From: CF-167 sp963695195
Lineage (GTDB): Bacteria; Chloroflexota; Limnocylindria; QHBO01
Reading direction: 5' to 3'
Length of the DNA stretch: 64,000 bases
NCBI GenBank assembly: GCA_963695195.1
Contig: CAVOGE010000007.1
Span: 496,001-560,000, forward strand
Every line of letters starts with the position of its first letter. Position 1 is the first letter of the stretch. Under the pieces are notes generated by a model, which did not search any database, was not told the origin of the DNA, and was given only the letters and a program-made list of their open reading frames with translations. Below, one piece after another: positions 8,085 to 16,907 of this stretch. A program made the position numbers and the translations under genes.

Positions 8085-9026
8085 TCAACGGCCGGCCAGC
8101 CGCTCGACGACCCGGTCGAGCGGCCCCAGCTCGCCGACCATGATCGAGCTGATCCCCAGCCCTTCGCGCAGCGCCAGGAACTTCTCCTCGAGCCGGTCGA
8201 GCGAGCCGATGAACAGGTGCGGCGAATCGAGCACCTCGTCCACGCTGAGGCGTACGCCGCTGCGATCCTCCAGCAGGTCGGCAACCCTGGTGGCCTCGCC
8301 GTGGGCATCATCGGTGAGCGTGACCGGGATCGACGAGGGGTACACATTGAGCGTGAGCTGGTCGAACCTGTCGCCGGCCGCCTCGCGCACCCAGGCGACC
8401 TTCTCCGCGGTCGCCGCCCAGGTCATGCTGCGGGGATCGCCGCGACCGTTGCGGCTGATGCGCGGGGCGAACCCGACGATCTGGGCCTCCCGCGCGGCGA
8501 GCGACAGCGTGCGTCTGCCGCCGCCACCAATCAGGAACGGCGGGTGGGGCCGCTGCACGGGCTTCGGCCCGCCATCGTGGTCGGTGATCCGGTAGAAGTC
8601 GCCCGCAAAGCTGAATGCTCCGTCGGCGAAACAGCCCTTGAGCACGGCGATCGCCTCGGCCAGTCGCATGCCACGCATCGGGGCCGGGTCGAATGGAAGA
8701 CCGATCGCGTCGTATTCGGCTCGATTCCAACCGGCGCCGATCGCCACGTCGAGACGTCCCTCGCTCAGCAGGTCGAGCGAGGCGAGGTCCTGCGCCAGCA
8801 CGGCGGGATGGCGCAGGTCGTTGTTGAGCACGAATGCGCCGATCCGCAGCCGTTCGGTGGCTGCGGCGATCACCGCCATCGCCGGCACCGGAGAGAGCTG
8901 GTCGAGCAGGTGGTCGGGGACCACCAGCGCCTGGTAGCCCCGCCCCTCAGCCCGCCGTGCCGCTTCGCCGAGCAGCCGTGCCGATGCCGGCTCGCGAGCC
9001 TCGGCGAGGAACTGGAATGGCTTCAC
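8085..9026 (-). CDS. Luciferase-like (LLM class, probably F420-dependent) oxidoreductase
   Basis: TIM-barrel flavin or F420 oxidoreductase of the luciferase-like monooxygenase class. Recognisable features are an early AEARRAEGRGYQALVVPDHL segment, VLNNDLRHPAVLAQDLASLD, the GAGWNRAEYDAIGLPFD motif and RMRLAEAIAVLK-like helix. It resembles the MSMEG_2516 subgroup assigned to F420 users, but the substrate is unknown. GTG 9026 was chosen because it overlaps the purD stop as GTGA; the frame stays open to 9212 but that part is inside purD. Length is 313 aa. Its place between purD and purE is unusual, and nothing shows it works on purines. Confidence 0.85.
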   Translation of the reverse strand: MKPFQFLAEAREPASARLLGEAARRAEGRGYQALVVPDHLLDQLSPVPAMAVIAAATERLRIGAFVLNNDLRHPAVLAQDLASLDLLSEGRLDVAIGAGWNRAEYDAIGLPFDPAPMRGMRLAEAIAVLKGCFADGAFSFAGDFYRITDHDGGPKPVQRPHPPFLIGGGGRRTLSLAAREAQIVGFAPRISRNGRGDPRSMTWAATAEKVAWVREAAGDRFDQLTLNVYPSSIPVTLTDDAHGEATRVADLLEDRSGVRLSVDEVLDSPHLFIGSLDRLEEKFLALREGLGISSIMVGELGPLDRVVERLAGR

Positions 9027-10300
9027 CGGTTCAATTCGCGGGCTGCAATGTCGTTCCGCTGTTGGCTGCCGGCAAGCTGTACGCCGGCCACGCCGGCGTA
9101 CGCACGCTGCCGCGCCGCCGCGAGATCGCTCCCCAGGCCGACCATCGTCACCACCCTTCCGCCGCTCGATGCGTATCCGCCGGGCGTCGCTCGTGTCGCG
9201 GCATGGAAGCACAGGACCGGACCATCGTCCGACGGGTCGGGCGGCTCGGCCCCGAGCAGTTGCCGATCGGTGACGGGCGCCTCCGGGTATCCCTCCGAGG
9301 CGAGCACGACGCCCACCGCCGCCCCGTCGCGGAACGAGAGCGAGCCTTCCATGCGGCCGCGATCGCCGGTCGCCGCGCCGAGCAGCGCCGTGCTGAGCTC
9401 GCCATCGAGCATCGGCAGCAGGACCTGCGCCTCAGGATCACCGAAGCGGGCGTTGAACTCGAGGACCATCGGTCCCCCGTCGGTCAACATCAGCCCCGCG
9501 TACAGGACCCCGCGGTACGGCGCGCCGTCACGAGCCATCCGCCAGGCGATCGGCTCGAAGACCTCGGCCACGGAGCGCTCGATCTCGGCAGGCCCGAACC
9601 ACGGGACCGGGGTGTATGCGCCCATCCCGCCGGTATTCGGGCCGGCGTCGCCATCACCCAGCCGCTTGTAATCGCATGCGGCGCCCAGGGGCATCACCGC
9701 CGCGCCGCTCACCAGCGCGAAGACCGATACCTCTCGGCCCTCGAGACGCTCCTCCAGCAGGAGCGTCGCCCCGCGCGCCGCGCCCGCGAGGAACGCGCGA
9801 ACGGCGTCCTCGGCTTCGTTGTGCGTCTCTGGTACGACCACCCCTTTGCCGGCCGCCAGCCAGTCGGCCTTGACGACCGGCGGCCGGTCCTGGGCGCGCA
9901 TCCACGCGACCGCAGCCTCGGGCTCGTCGAAGGCCGCCGCGACGCCCGTCGGCACGTTGGCCCGTCGCAGCTGCTCCTTGGCGTATAGCTTGCTCGACTC
10001 CAGGCGAGCAGCGGCGCGCGACGGCCCGAAGGCGGGGATCCCGGCCGTCGTCAACGCGTCGGCAACACCCGCCGCAAGGGGCGCCTCGGGACCGATCACC
10101 ACCAGGTCGTACCGCTCGCGACCAGCGTGCCGGGCGACAGCCGTCGGGCTCAGGATGTCGAGATCGGCGACCGGCTCAGCCACCGCCGCGGTTCCGCCGT
10201 TGCCGGGTGCGATGCGCACGCGGCGCACCCCCTCATCGCGGGCGAGACGCCAGGCGAGCGCGTGCTCGCGTGCCCCTGATCCCAGGACCAGGATCTCCAC
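9023..10300 (-). CDS. purD: Phosphoribosylamine-glycine ligase (GAR synthetase)
   Basis: PurD ligates phosphoribosylamine and glycine with ATP to give GAR, the second step of IMP synthesis. It is an ATP-grasp enzyme: GSGAREHALAW at 8-18, PVVKADWLAAGKGVVV in the central lobe, then GPNTGGMGAYTP and EFNARFGDPEAQ for metal and nucleotide binding. 425 aa is normal. The start codon is GTG; GGGAGG lies 12 nt upstream and TAGTTC 5 nt upstream. It is the first purine gene of the leftward operon; only the UPF0182 gene lies upstream in the same direction, 8 nt away. Confidence 0.97.
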   Translation of the reverse strand: MEILVLGSGAREHALAWRLARDEGVRRVRIAPGNGGTAAVAEPVADLDILSPTAVARHAGRERYDLVVIGPEAPLAAGVADALTTAGIPAFGPSRAAARLESSKLYAKEQLRRANVPTGVAAAFDEPEAAVAWMRAQDRPPVVKADWLAAGKGVVVPETHNEAEDAVRAFLAGAARGATLLLEERLEGREVSVFALVSGAAVMPLGAACDYKRLGDGDAGPNTGGMGAYTPVPWFGPAEIERSVAEVFEPIAWRMARDGAPYRGVLYAGLMLTDGGPMVLEFNARFGDPEAQVLLPMLDGELSTALLGAATGDRGRMEGSLSFRDGAAVGVVLASEGYPEAPVTDRQLLGAEPPDPSDDGPVLCFHAATRATPGGYASSGGRVVTMVGLGSDLAAARQRAYAGVAGVQLAGSQQRNDIAARELNR

Positions 10301-10308
10301 CGCGCGAA

Positions 10309-12096
10309 CTACCCTCCCGGGGAAGCGCTGGGTGCCGGGAGCGGCGTGCCGGTCAGCTCGCCGAGCCGATCGATCACCCGCGCCAGTTCGTCGATCCGCG
10401 CCTGGTAGGTGCCCAGGTTGCCGTCGAGCAGGGCTGCCTGCGCCTGGTCGTACAGCTCGGACGCGCGCGCCACCAGCGCGGCGATGTCACCGGGCAGCTC
10501 ACCGCCGTTGCCCGGGTCGATCGGCGGGATCACCGATTCGCCGAGCAGCTGGCGGATACCCTCCTCTACCGTCTCGGCAAAGGCGAGCTTGTTCTGGCTG
10601 GCCAGGATCACTCGCTTGAACTCGGGGAACGATGACTCGGTGGAGCGCAGGAAGATCGGCTCGACGTAGAGGATCGAATCGCCCATGGGGAGGACCAGCA
10701 GGTCGCCGCGCACCACGCTCGAGCCCGCGCGCGACCAGAGGGTGAACTGCGCGCTGATGGTCGAGTCCTGGTTGATGCGTGCCTGGATCTGGGCCGGACC
10801 GAGGGTCGTCGAGTCGCTCGGGAAGCGGAAGCTGATCCGCTCGCCGTAGTGTCCGGGGTCCATCCGCGCCGCCAGCCAGCTGATCATGTTGGGCCGCGAG
10901 GCAGCGACCAGCGGCTGGATCAGGATGAACTCGGCATCCTCCTCGCCGGGGAGCTTCATGATCACGTAGTAGGGCTCGACGATGCGCCCGGCGTCGTCCA
11001 CCTCGGTCTGCTGGGATGGGAACGACCAGCGGTCCTCCTGGTTGTAGAAGGTTCCGGCGCCCGCCTCGTCGGCGGACACGTGATAGAGGAGATATGCCTC
11101 GTTCTGCGCGGTGAACAGGTCCTCGGGGTAGCGGAGGTGGGCCTTGAGCGCCTCCGGCATCGCATCGAGCGGCTCGAGCAGGCCGGGGAAGATGGCCGCG
11201 TAGGCGTTGACGATCGGGTCGCTCGGATCGGCGATGAAGAACCGCACCGAGCCGTCGTAGGCGTCGATGACGACCTTCACGCTGTTTCGGACGTAGTTGG
11301 CGCCCGGGAAGATGTCGGTCAGCGGCTGGGCGTTCGGGTATCGGTCGCTGACGGTGTAGGCGTCCCACATCCAATACACCCGCTGGTCGGTCGTGACGAG
11401 ATACGGATCGCGGTCGTAGACCAGGAACGGGGCGATCTCGCCGACCCGCTCGCCGATCTGGCGGTGGAAGAGGATCTGCGAACTGTCGGTCAGCTGGTTG
11501 CTGATCATCAGGTTGAGATCGCCGAAACGCAGGGCGAAGAGGAGGCGGCTGAACGGGTTACCGACACTCACGCCGGTGCCACCGTTCCAGGTTGTCGTCT
11601 CGCCGCCCTCATCGCCGAGCGGGTAATCGAACTCATCGGTCCGCGTGGAGACGACCACGTAGGAAGATGCGGACTCGCCGAAGTAGAGCCGCGGCTCTCC
11701 CACCGGCAGTTCCGGCTCGCGATTGATGCCGCTCACCAGGTAGTCAGGCTGCCCCTCGGGCGTCACGCCATTGACCGGCACGGCGGTGATGCCGTAGCCG
11801 TGGGTGAACACCAGGCGCTCGTTGGTCCACGTCTGGGCGTTCTGCGGCAGATCACCGATCTCGCGGGCGCTCAGCATGATCTGGCGCGGCTCGCCATCGA
11901 CCGCGTAGCGATCGATGTCCACGTCGAGGAACTGGTAGTACTGGCGCAGGATCTGCTGCTGGCCGAACGTGACGAGCAGCGGGCGGTAGTCCCACAGGCG
12001 CATGTTGTCGAGCGTCGCCTGGTTCTCGTTTACCAGCCCACGGGAGAGCGATCTGCTCGCCGGTGAACGGCCGGACGTCGATCGCGTCGAGGCCAT
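10309..12096 (-). CDS. UPF0182 family protein, C-terminal part (downstream of a frameshift)
   Basis: C-terminal, mostly extracytoplasmic part of a UPF0182 (COG1615) membrane protein of unknown function. Conserved family blocks are all here: MRLWDYRPLL, YYQFLDVDIDRYAVDG, NERLVFTHGYGITAVPVN, YVRNSVKVVIDAYDGSVRF, LRYPEDLF and ISWLAARMDPGHYGERISF. The tail contains a Pro/Gly spacer and a short coiled-coil-like helix. True homology begins at about 12047; the preceding codons up to ATG 12096 are the out-of-frame remainder of the N-terminal part. Read with one base removed near 12030-12056, this joins the gene 11852-13252 into one 980-residue protein. Confidence 0.85.
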   Translation of the reverse strand: MASTRSTSGRSPASRSLSRGLVNENQATLDNMRLWDYRPLLVTFGQQQILRQYYQFLDVDIDRYAVDGEPRQIMLSAREIGDLPQNAQTWTNERLVFTHGYGITAVPVNGVTPEGQPDYLVSGINREPELPVGEPRLYFGESASSYVVVSTRTDEFDYPLGDEGGETTTWNGGTGVSVGNPFSRLLFALRFGDLNLMISNQLTDSSQILFHRQIGERVGEIAPFLVYDRDPYLVTTDQRVYWMWDAYTVSDRYPNAQPLTDIFPGANYVRNSVKVVIDAYDGSVRFFIADPSDPIVNAYAAIFPGLLEPLDAMPEALKAHLRYPEDLFTAQNEAYLLYHVSADEAGAGTFYNQEDRWSFPSQQTEVDDAGRIVEPYYVIMKLPGEEDAEFILIQPLVAASRPNMISWLAARMDPGHYGERISFRFPSDSTTLGPAQIQARINQDSTISAQFTLWSRAGSSVVRGDLLVLPMGDSILYVEPIFLRSTESSFPEFKRVILASQNKLAFAETVEEGIRQLLGESVIPPIDPGNGGELPGDIAALVARASELYDQAQAALLDGNLGTYQARIDELARVIDRLGELTGTPLPAPSASPGG

Positions 12097-13252
12097 AGGC
12101 CGCCCGTGTCGACTCGATATGTCGCGCGATATATTGGCGCTCGAGGGCGAGCTCGTTCGGCTCGACGCTGAAGCGCTGCACGATCCCCGGGTACACGCCG
12201 CCGACCAGCACCGAGATGCCGATCCAGGCGCCGGCCGCCAGGGTGATCGCCCACAGCGTCTTGAACCAGATGTTGGCCAGCAGCAGCGCCGCCGCCGCCA
12301 GGGCCGCGAAGGTGAGGATCACGAAGGCGGGCAGCTGGGCGTGCATGTCGGTGTAGCTGGCAGCCTGCATCGTGCCGCCAATGCCACGGGTCGAGTAGGG
12401 CAGCTCGGCGATGTCGAGCTGGTAGCCGGCAGCGATCACCAGCAGCAGCAGCGCGCCCAGCGTCGAGAGGTGCGCGCGCACCGGTGCTGTGAGACGCAGC
12501 TCCCAGCGGAGCGCGCCCGCGGCATACGTCCCCAGGCTGAGCAGCAGGATCACCACCAGCGAGGTGACGCCCCAACCCTGGACGAAGCGCCAGAAGGGCA
12601 GGTCGAAGATGAAGAAACCGATGTCGCGGTTGAGGTTCGGGTCGACCGTTCCGAATTCGCCGCCATTCATGAAGAGCAGGGTCGTCTGCCAGTTCGAGGC
12701 CCAGGCGGCTCCCGAGACGAGGGCGAGCAGCACCGCCGCCACGGCAATTCCGATGGTGATGGCGCGACTCGCGTCGGGCAGCTCCAGGACGCTCAGCCGC
12801 CGCACAGGAACCTGCGGGGCGATCCGTCGGGCGAGCCAGACGCTCAGCAGGGCCGGCAGCACGAAGGCGGCGGTCCCCAGAGCGAACAGGATCACCTGCG
12901 CCCAGATCCGGGTGGTCAGCACGTTGGTCCGGCCGAGCGCGGAGTACCACATCAGGTCGGTGATCAGTTCGACGAGCCCACCGAGCACGCCGAACAGGAT
13001 GAACGCAGCAAGCCCGATCCCGATCAGGAGGCCCCAGCGCGGCTGCGGTGAGCGCCCGTCGGGCCGCAGTACCCGTGGCCGGCCCTGCCCGATGGGCGGC
13101 TCGTCGCCGTCTCCCGGTCCGCCGTCCGGCGCGCCGTTGCCGCCGCCATTGGTGGGTCGAGAACCGGGGAAGGGCCGCCCTTCGCGACGAGCGTCCTGCT
13201 CGGCCTGGCGACGTTGGAGATCTTCGAGGAGCTTGTCGAACCAGCTGGACAT
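11852..13252 (-). CDS. UPF0182 family protein, N-terminal part (upstream of a frameshift)
   Basis: N-terminal part of the same UPF0182 protein. A hydrophilic, Gly/Pro-rich leader of about 70 residues is followed by seven membrane segments, then IESTRAAYGLDAIDVRPFTG, which in intact family members leads directly into the TLDN-MRLWD block found in the other frame. Sequence after about 12050 in this frame is Arg/Pro-rich and unrelated to the family. A TAGGAT hexamer lies 6 nt before ATG 13252 and there is no ribosome site, so the mRNA is probably leaderless. Whether the break is real or an assembly error cannot be told from the sequence. Confidence 0.85.
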   Translation of the reverse strand: MSSWFDKLLEDLQRRQAEQDARREGRPFPGSRPTNGGGNGAPDGGPGDGDEPPIGQGRPRVLRPDGRSPQPRWGLLIGIGLAAFILFGVLGGLVELITDLMWYSALGRTNVLTTRIWAQVILFALGTAAFVLPALLSVWLARRIAPQVPVRRLSVLELPDASRAITIGIAVAAVLLALVSGAAWASNWQTTLLFMNGGEFGTVDPNLNRDIGFFIFDLPFWRFVQGWGVTSLVVILLLSLGTYAAGALRWELRLTAPVRAHLSTLGALLLLVIAAGYQLDIAELPYSTRGIGGTMQAASYTDMHAQLPAFVILTFAALAAAALLLANIWFKTLWAITLAAGAWIGISVLVGGVYPGIVQRFSVEPNELALERQYIARHIESTRAAYGLDAIDVRPFTGEQIALPWAGKREPGDARQHAPVGLPPAARHVRPAADPAPVLPVPRRGHRSLRGRWRAAPDHAERPRDR

Positions 13253-13479
13253 GACCCCATCCTAGCGGGGATCAGGCGGGTCAGCCGACGCTGGCATCCT
13301 CATGCTCAGTATTCGAGCCGACCGACATTGATTCGGCGCCAGACGCCCCGATCCCGGACCTCGTGCTCGGCCGGGTCGACCGTTCAGCCGGGATTCGACC
13401 CGTTCCCTGCCCATACGCTCGGATGCGGAGCACGCGGCTGCGGCCCGCCGGCCGCGTGCCCGCCGGCGCGGACGAGGCG

Positions 13480-14130
13480 TCAGAGGCGAGCCTCGAGATA
13501 CGCCAGCACCGCGAGCACGCGCCGGTTGTCGTCGGGGCCCTGCTCCAGGCCCAGCTTGGAAAAGACGGTCGCCACCTGGCCCTCCACGGTCTTGATCGTG
13601 ACCCGCAGCCTGGCGGCGACCGACCGGTTGGAGCGGCCCTCGGCAACGAGCGCCAGGACGTCGCGCTCGCGCGGGGTGAGGGCGGCAAGGCGCTGCCGGT
13701 TGGCCTGCCCGCGGACGATCTCGTCGACCACTGCGGGGTCGATGGCGGATCCCCCGGCGGCCACGCGGCGCACCGCCTCGATCAGCTCGTTCGAGTCACC
13801 CACCCGATCCTTCATGAGATAGCCGACGCCGCCCGAGCCGCGAGCCAGCAGGGTCATGGCGTACTGCGGCTCGAGGAACTGCGACAGAACGAGGACACCG
13901 ATTGCGCCGCCGTACTCGTCACGAATCCGCACGGCAGCCTGCAGGCCGGCCATGCCCGATGGCGGCATGCGGATGTCGACGACGACGAGGTCGGGCCGCA
14001 GCTCTTCCACCAGCTCCAGCAGCTCGTCCGCCGTCCGCGCCTGCGCGACCACCTCGATGTCGTCGGTGCTGAGAATGCGGACGACGCCCTCCCGGATGAC
14101 GGCGGAGTCGTCTGCGACGATCACTCGCAC
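13480..14130 (-). CDS. NarL/FixJ-type response regulator
   Basis: Two-domain response regulator (216 aa). The receiver has acidic residues D7 and D8, phospho-acceptor Asp52 in VVVDIRMPP, and Lys in YLMKDRVGD. The C-terminal LuxR-type helix-turn-helix is LTPRERDVLALVAEGRSN followed by TIKTVEGQVATVFSKLGL. The GTG start overlaps the histidine-kinase stop by 10 nt, so the two are translationally coupled and form one signalling pair. Targets are unknown. No palindromic binding site stands out nearby; the divergent lipoprotein gene is the nearest candidate. Confidence 0.93.
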   Translation of the reverse strand: MRVIVADDSAVIREGVVRILSTDDIEVVAQARTADELLELVEELRPDLVVVDIRMPPSGMAGLQAAVRIRDEYGGAIGVLVLSQFLEPQYAMTLLARGSGGVGYLMKDRVGDSNELIEAVRRVAAGGSAIDPAVVDEIVRGQANRQRLAALTPRERDVLALVAEGRSNRSVAARLRVTIKTVEGQVATVFSKLGLEQGPDDNRRVLAVLAYLEARL

Positions 14131-15683
14131 GGCAGCCAGGCCTCCAACACCGTGCCGCCGCCCCGCGGGCTGTCGAGCCGGAAGCGGCCGTTGAGCGCGC
14201 GGACACGGTCCTGCAGGCCGAGGATCCCGGAGCCGGCACCCGGGTCGGCACCTCCCACCCCGTCGTCCCGGACCTGGACGCGGATGCCGGTGGCGTCAGG
14301 CGCGACGCTGACCCAGACCTGGCTTGCCTGCGCGCTCCGCGTGACGTTGGTCAGCGCCTCGGCCACGATGTAGTAGGCGGTCACCTCCACCGGCAGCGGC
14401 GGTCGCCCCTCGGTGGTGACGCTCAGCTCGACGGGGACCGGCGAGCGACGCGCCAGCGTCGCGAGGGCGGGGCCCAGGCCGGCATCGGTGAGGATCGCCG
14501 GATGGATGCCCCGCGCCAGCTCGCGCAGCTCGTGGAGCGCATCGCGGAGCTCATCGGCGGCCTCCTGGAGCTTGGCGGTGAGTGCCGGAGCGCCGCCATC
14601 GGCCAGGCGTCGGGCCTCCTCCAGCCGGATCGACACCCCGGTCAGGTGCTGCTGCGCCCCGTCGTGGAGGGTGCGCTCGATCCGGCGCCGCTCCGCGTCG
14701 CCGGCGGACACGATGCGGGCCCTCGACGCTCGCAGTTCAGCCAGTTGCGCAACGAGACGGTCCGCCAGCTGTTCGTTCTCGATGTAGGTGCGCAACGCCT
14801 CGTCGACCTCGTCGGGCGTCGCGTCGCGCTCCATCCGGGCGGCCAGGTCCGCGAGCGGGCCGCCGGCCATGCGCAGCCGAAGCGTGCCCGCCAGGAAGCT
14901 GACGGCGACGAGGACCCGGCCCGCGTAGCCCACCCAGGCGGCGAGGCCGCTCAACGCCTCCGGCAGAGGGATGAGCGCGGTCCCGGTGGCCGTGCTCCAG
15001 GCGATGTCGGCCCCGTCGAGGGCCGCGAATGCCATGGCGACGCAGGACGCCACGAGCACCGGGCGGATGACGGCCCGCGTCAGCGCGGGGGTTCGGAGCA
15101 GCCGTCGCGCGGCGATGACCACCACCGCGCCGGCGGCCAGCGCCACGACGGCGCTGGTCGCCAGCTCCACCGCCTCGTACACGCCGCGATGCTCGAACAC
15201 CGCAAACGGGTTAACCAGGTCGCCGCCGAACTCCGGGTAGGTGCGAGCTGGGTCGAAGAAGAGCAAACGTCCGAGGCTCCGGACGACGAAGGCGCCGCCG
15301 AGGACGGCGACCACGGCGGCGGCGGAACCACGCAGTCGCTGAGCCGGAAAGGTCACGGCCAGGAACCCGAGCGCGACGTCGTAGTAGCCCTCGAAGGCGA
15401 AGCCGATGGCCCAGATCGGCACCAGCTGGGTCGGCGAATAGCTGCCGATGGACCACAGGACCGCGCACAGCACCAGGATCGGGCCGGTGCGCGACGTGGG
15501 GCGGCGGAGCCAGGCGACGGCCCCCGCCGCCACGAAGGTGAGGCCGAGCACGGTGTCGGGGACGAGGAAGGTGAGCGGCGCACCAACGGCCACGCCGACG
15601 TGCTCCGTCACAAGGACGAAGAGGCCCGCGGCGAGGATGAAGGCCCAGGGGCCCACCCTCGGCGTGGGAGTCCAGGTGCGCAT
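14121..15683 (-). CDS. Membrane sensor histidine kinase (HisKA_3/NarL partner family)
   Basis: Sensor kinase (520 aa) with eight or nine N-terminal membrane segments and no obvious extracytoplasmic sensor domain, so it may sense the membrane itself. The dimerisation block ERRRIERTLHDGAQQHLTG contains the phospho-accepting His. The ATPase domain has DDGVGGADPGAGSGILGLQD and RGGGTVLEAWLP. The N-box reads TNVTRSAQA, where many relatives have a Lys-His pair, a variation worth noting. ATG 15683 was chosen: a CACGAT hexamer lies 6 nt upstream, and the longer frame to 15806 would invade the divergent promoter region. Partner of the regulator at 13480-14130. Confidence 0.92.
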   Translation of the reverse strand: MRTWTPTPRVGPWAFILAAGLFVLVTEHVGVAVGAPLTFLVPDTVLGLTFVAAGAVAWLRRPTSRTGPILVLCAVLWSIGSYSPTQLVPIWAIGFAFEGYYDVALGFLAVTFPAQRLRGSAAAVVAVLGGAFVVRSLGRLLFFDPARTYPEFGGDLVNPFAVFEHRGVYEAVELATSAVVALAAGAVVVIAARRLLRTPALTRAVIRPVLVASCVAMAFAALDGADIAWSTATGTALIPLPEALSGLAAWVGYAGRVLVAVSFLAGTLRLRMAGGPLADLAARMERDATPDEVDEALRTYIENEQLADRLVAQLAELRASRARIVSAGDAERRRIERTLHDGAQQHLTGVSIRLEEARRLADGGAPALTAKLQEAADELRDALHELRELARGIHPAILTDAGLGPALATLARRSPVPVELSVTTEGRPPLPVEVTAYYIVAEALTNVTRSAQASQVWVSVAPDATGIRVQVRDDGVGGADPGAGSGILGLQDRVRALNGRFRLDSPRGGGTVLEAWLPCE

Positions 15684-15820
15684 CGTCGGATCGTGGCACA
15701 CGGCGGTCGTCGCGGACAGCGGGAAAACCCCTGGAAGCCGGGCGCGGTGGCACGGATGCGTGTCCCCAGGCTCGACCGTGACGATGAGGGTCACTGACGC
15801 AGACAAGGAGTGGCTCGGCC

Positions 15821-16900
15821 ATGTTTCGCATCACGCGCAGCGTTTCCGGAGCGGTGGCGTCGCTCTGCCTCATCGCCTCAGCGTGCGCCGCCCCGTCCGG
15901 ATCGACCGGTGGACCCGGCGACGGCGCCACGCCGGCGCCGAGCACGCCTCCAGGGTCCGAGCCAGCGGCGTCCGAGTCGACGGCCGCCAGCCCAAGCGGT
16001 CCGCCCAGCCTGGCGGACGTGGCCGCATTCAACGTCACGGTCGTGACGGCGCCAGACTGGCCGGTCCTGCTGGCCGGCTCGCTGTGGGTGCTGGCTCCCG
16101 ACGGCGATGATCCGGCAGTCGTGCGCCTCGACCCGGCCACCGGCGCCGAACAGGCGCGCATCTCCCTGCCCGGCGGGCAGTGCGAGATGCTGGGCGCTGG
16201 CTTCGACAGCCTATGGGCATGCACGCCGGATGGTGTCGTGCGCATCGATGCGGCGACGGACGCGATCGTCGCCACCATCCCCTTCCGGACCGCCGAGGCG
16301 TATGGCCGCGCCGCCGTCAGCGAGGACGCGGTCTGGGCGTTGGGCGGCGAGATCGTCCCGACCGACCTGGTACGGATCGATCCGGCATCCAACGCGGTGA
16401 CCGCGACCTACCCCCTCGGCCATGTCGTGAGTCGGCTCGCCTACGGCTTTGGATACCTGTGGGCCACCGCGACGCGGGACGGACTGCTGCTGCGGATCGA
16501 CCCGGCCAGCGGGGAGGTCACGACTGCCGTCTCGGACCTGGTCGACCCGCTGGTGGTGGCGATCGGGGCGGGGCGGGTGTGGGTCGGGCTGCAGGGCGTG
16601 GGGACGGACGAGGATCCAGATCCATCGGTCCCGGACCTCTTCCGCTTCGACCCGTCAGCCGGCACGAGTGACTCGTTCGACTTCGACCTGCGCCCTGAGG
16701 AGCTGGGCGACATCTACATCACCTCCAGCGACGCCTGGGTTCAGGCCATCGGGCCGTTCCTGATGCGACTCGACCCCGAGACCGGCGCGATCGTGTGGAC
16801 GGCCGGTTCCGACCTGGGCACCGGGGCGCTGGTGGCCTCCGACGAGGCGCTGTTCATGACCCTGTGGCGGGCAAACGCGGTCGTCCGGATCGACCTCTAG
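15821..16900 (+). CDS. Lipoprotein with beta-propeller-like repeats
   Basis: Exported lipoprotein (359 aa) with signal peptide and lipobox LIASAC (lipidated Cys22). A Gly/Pro/Ser/Ala-rich linker of about 45 residues comes next. The body consists of repeated units of the form VRIDPATGxVxxTI-GLWVxxxDGVxRI, such as VVRLDPATGAEQ, LVRIDPASNAVT and LLRIDPASGEVT. These are characteristic of YVTN- or PQQ-like beta-propellers. AAGGAG lies upstream of ATG 15821. It is divergent from the two-component system with 137 nt between the genes. Ligand unknown. Confidence 0.8.
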   Translation: MFRITRSVSGAVASLCLIASACAAPSGSTGGPGDGATPAPSTPPGSEPAASESTAASPSGPPSLADVAAFNVTVVTAPDWPVLLAGSLWVLAPDGDDPAVVRLDPATGAEQARISLPGGQCEMLGAGFDSLWACTPDGVVRIDAATDAIVATIPFRTAEAYGRAAVSEDAVWALGGEIVPTDLVRIDPASNAVTATYPLGHVVSRLAYGFGYLWATATRDGLLLRIDPASGEVTTAVSDLVDPLVVAIGAGRVWVGLQGVGTDEDPDPSVPDLFRFDPSAGTSDSFDFDLRPEELGDIYITSSDAWVQAIGPFLMRLDPETGAIVWTAGSDLGTGALVASDEALFMTLWRANAVVRIDL

Positions 16901-16907
16901 CCGCGGC

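Noticed and set aside
13253..13479. A tRNA-like T-loop sequence (GGGTCGAATCCCG on the minus strand) between the UPF0182 and response-regulator genes
   Set aside because: The loop is one base short, and no acceptor stem, D-arm or anticodon arm can be drawn around it.
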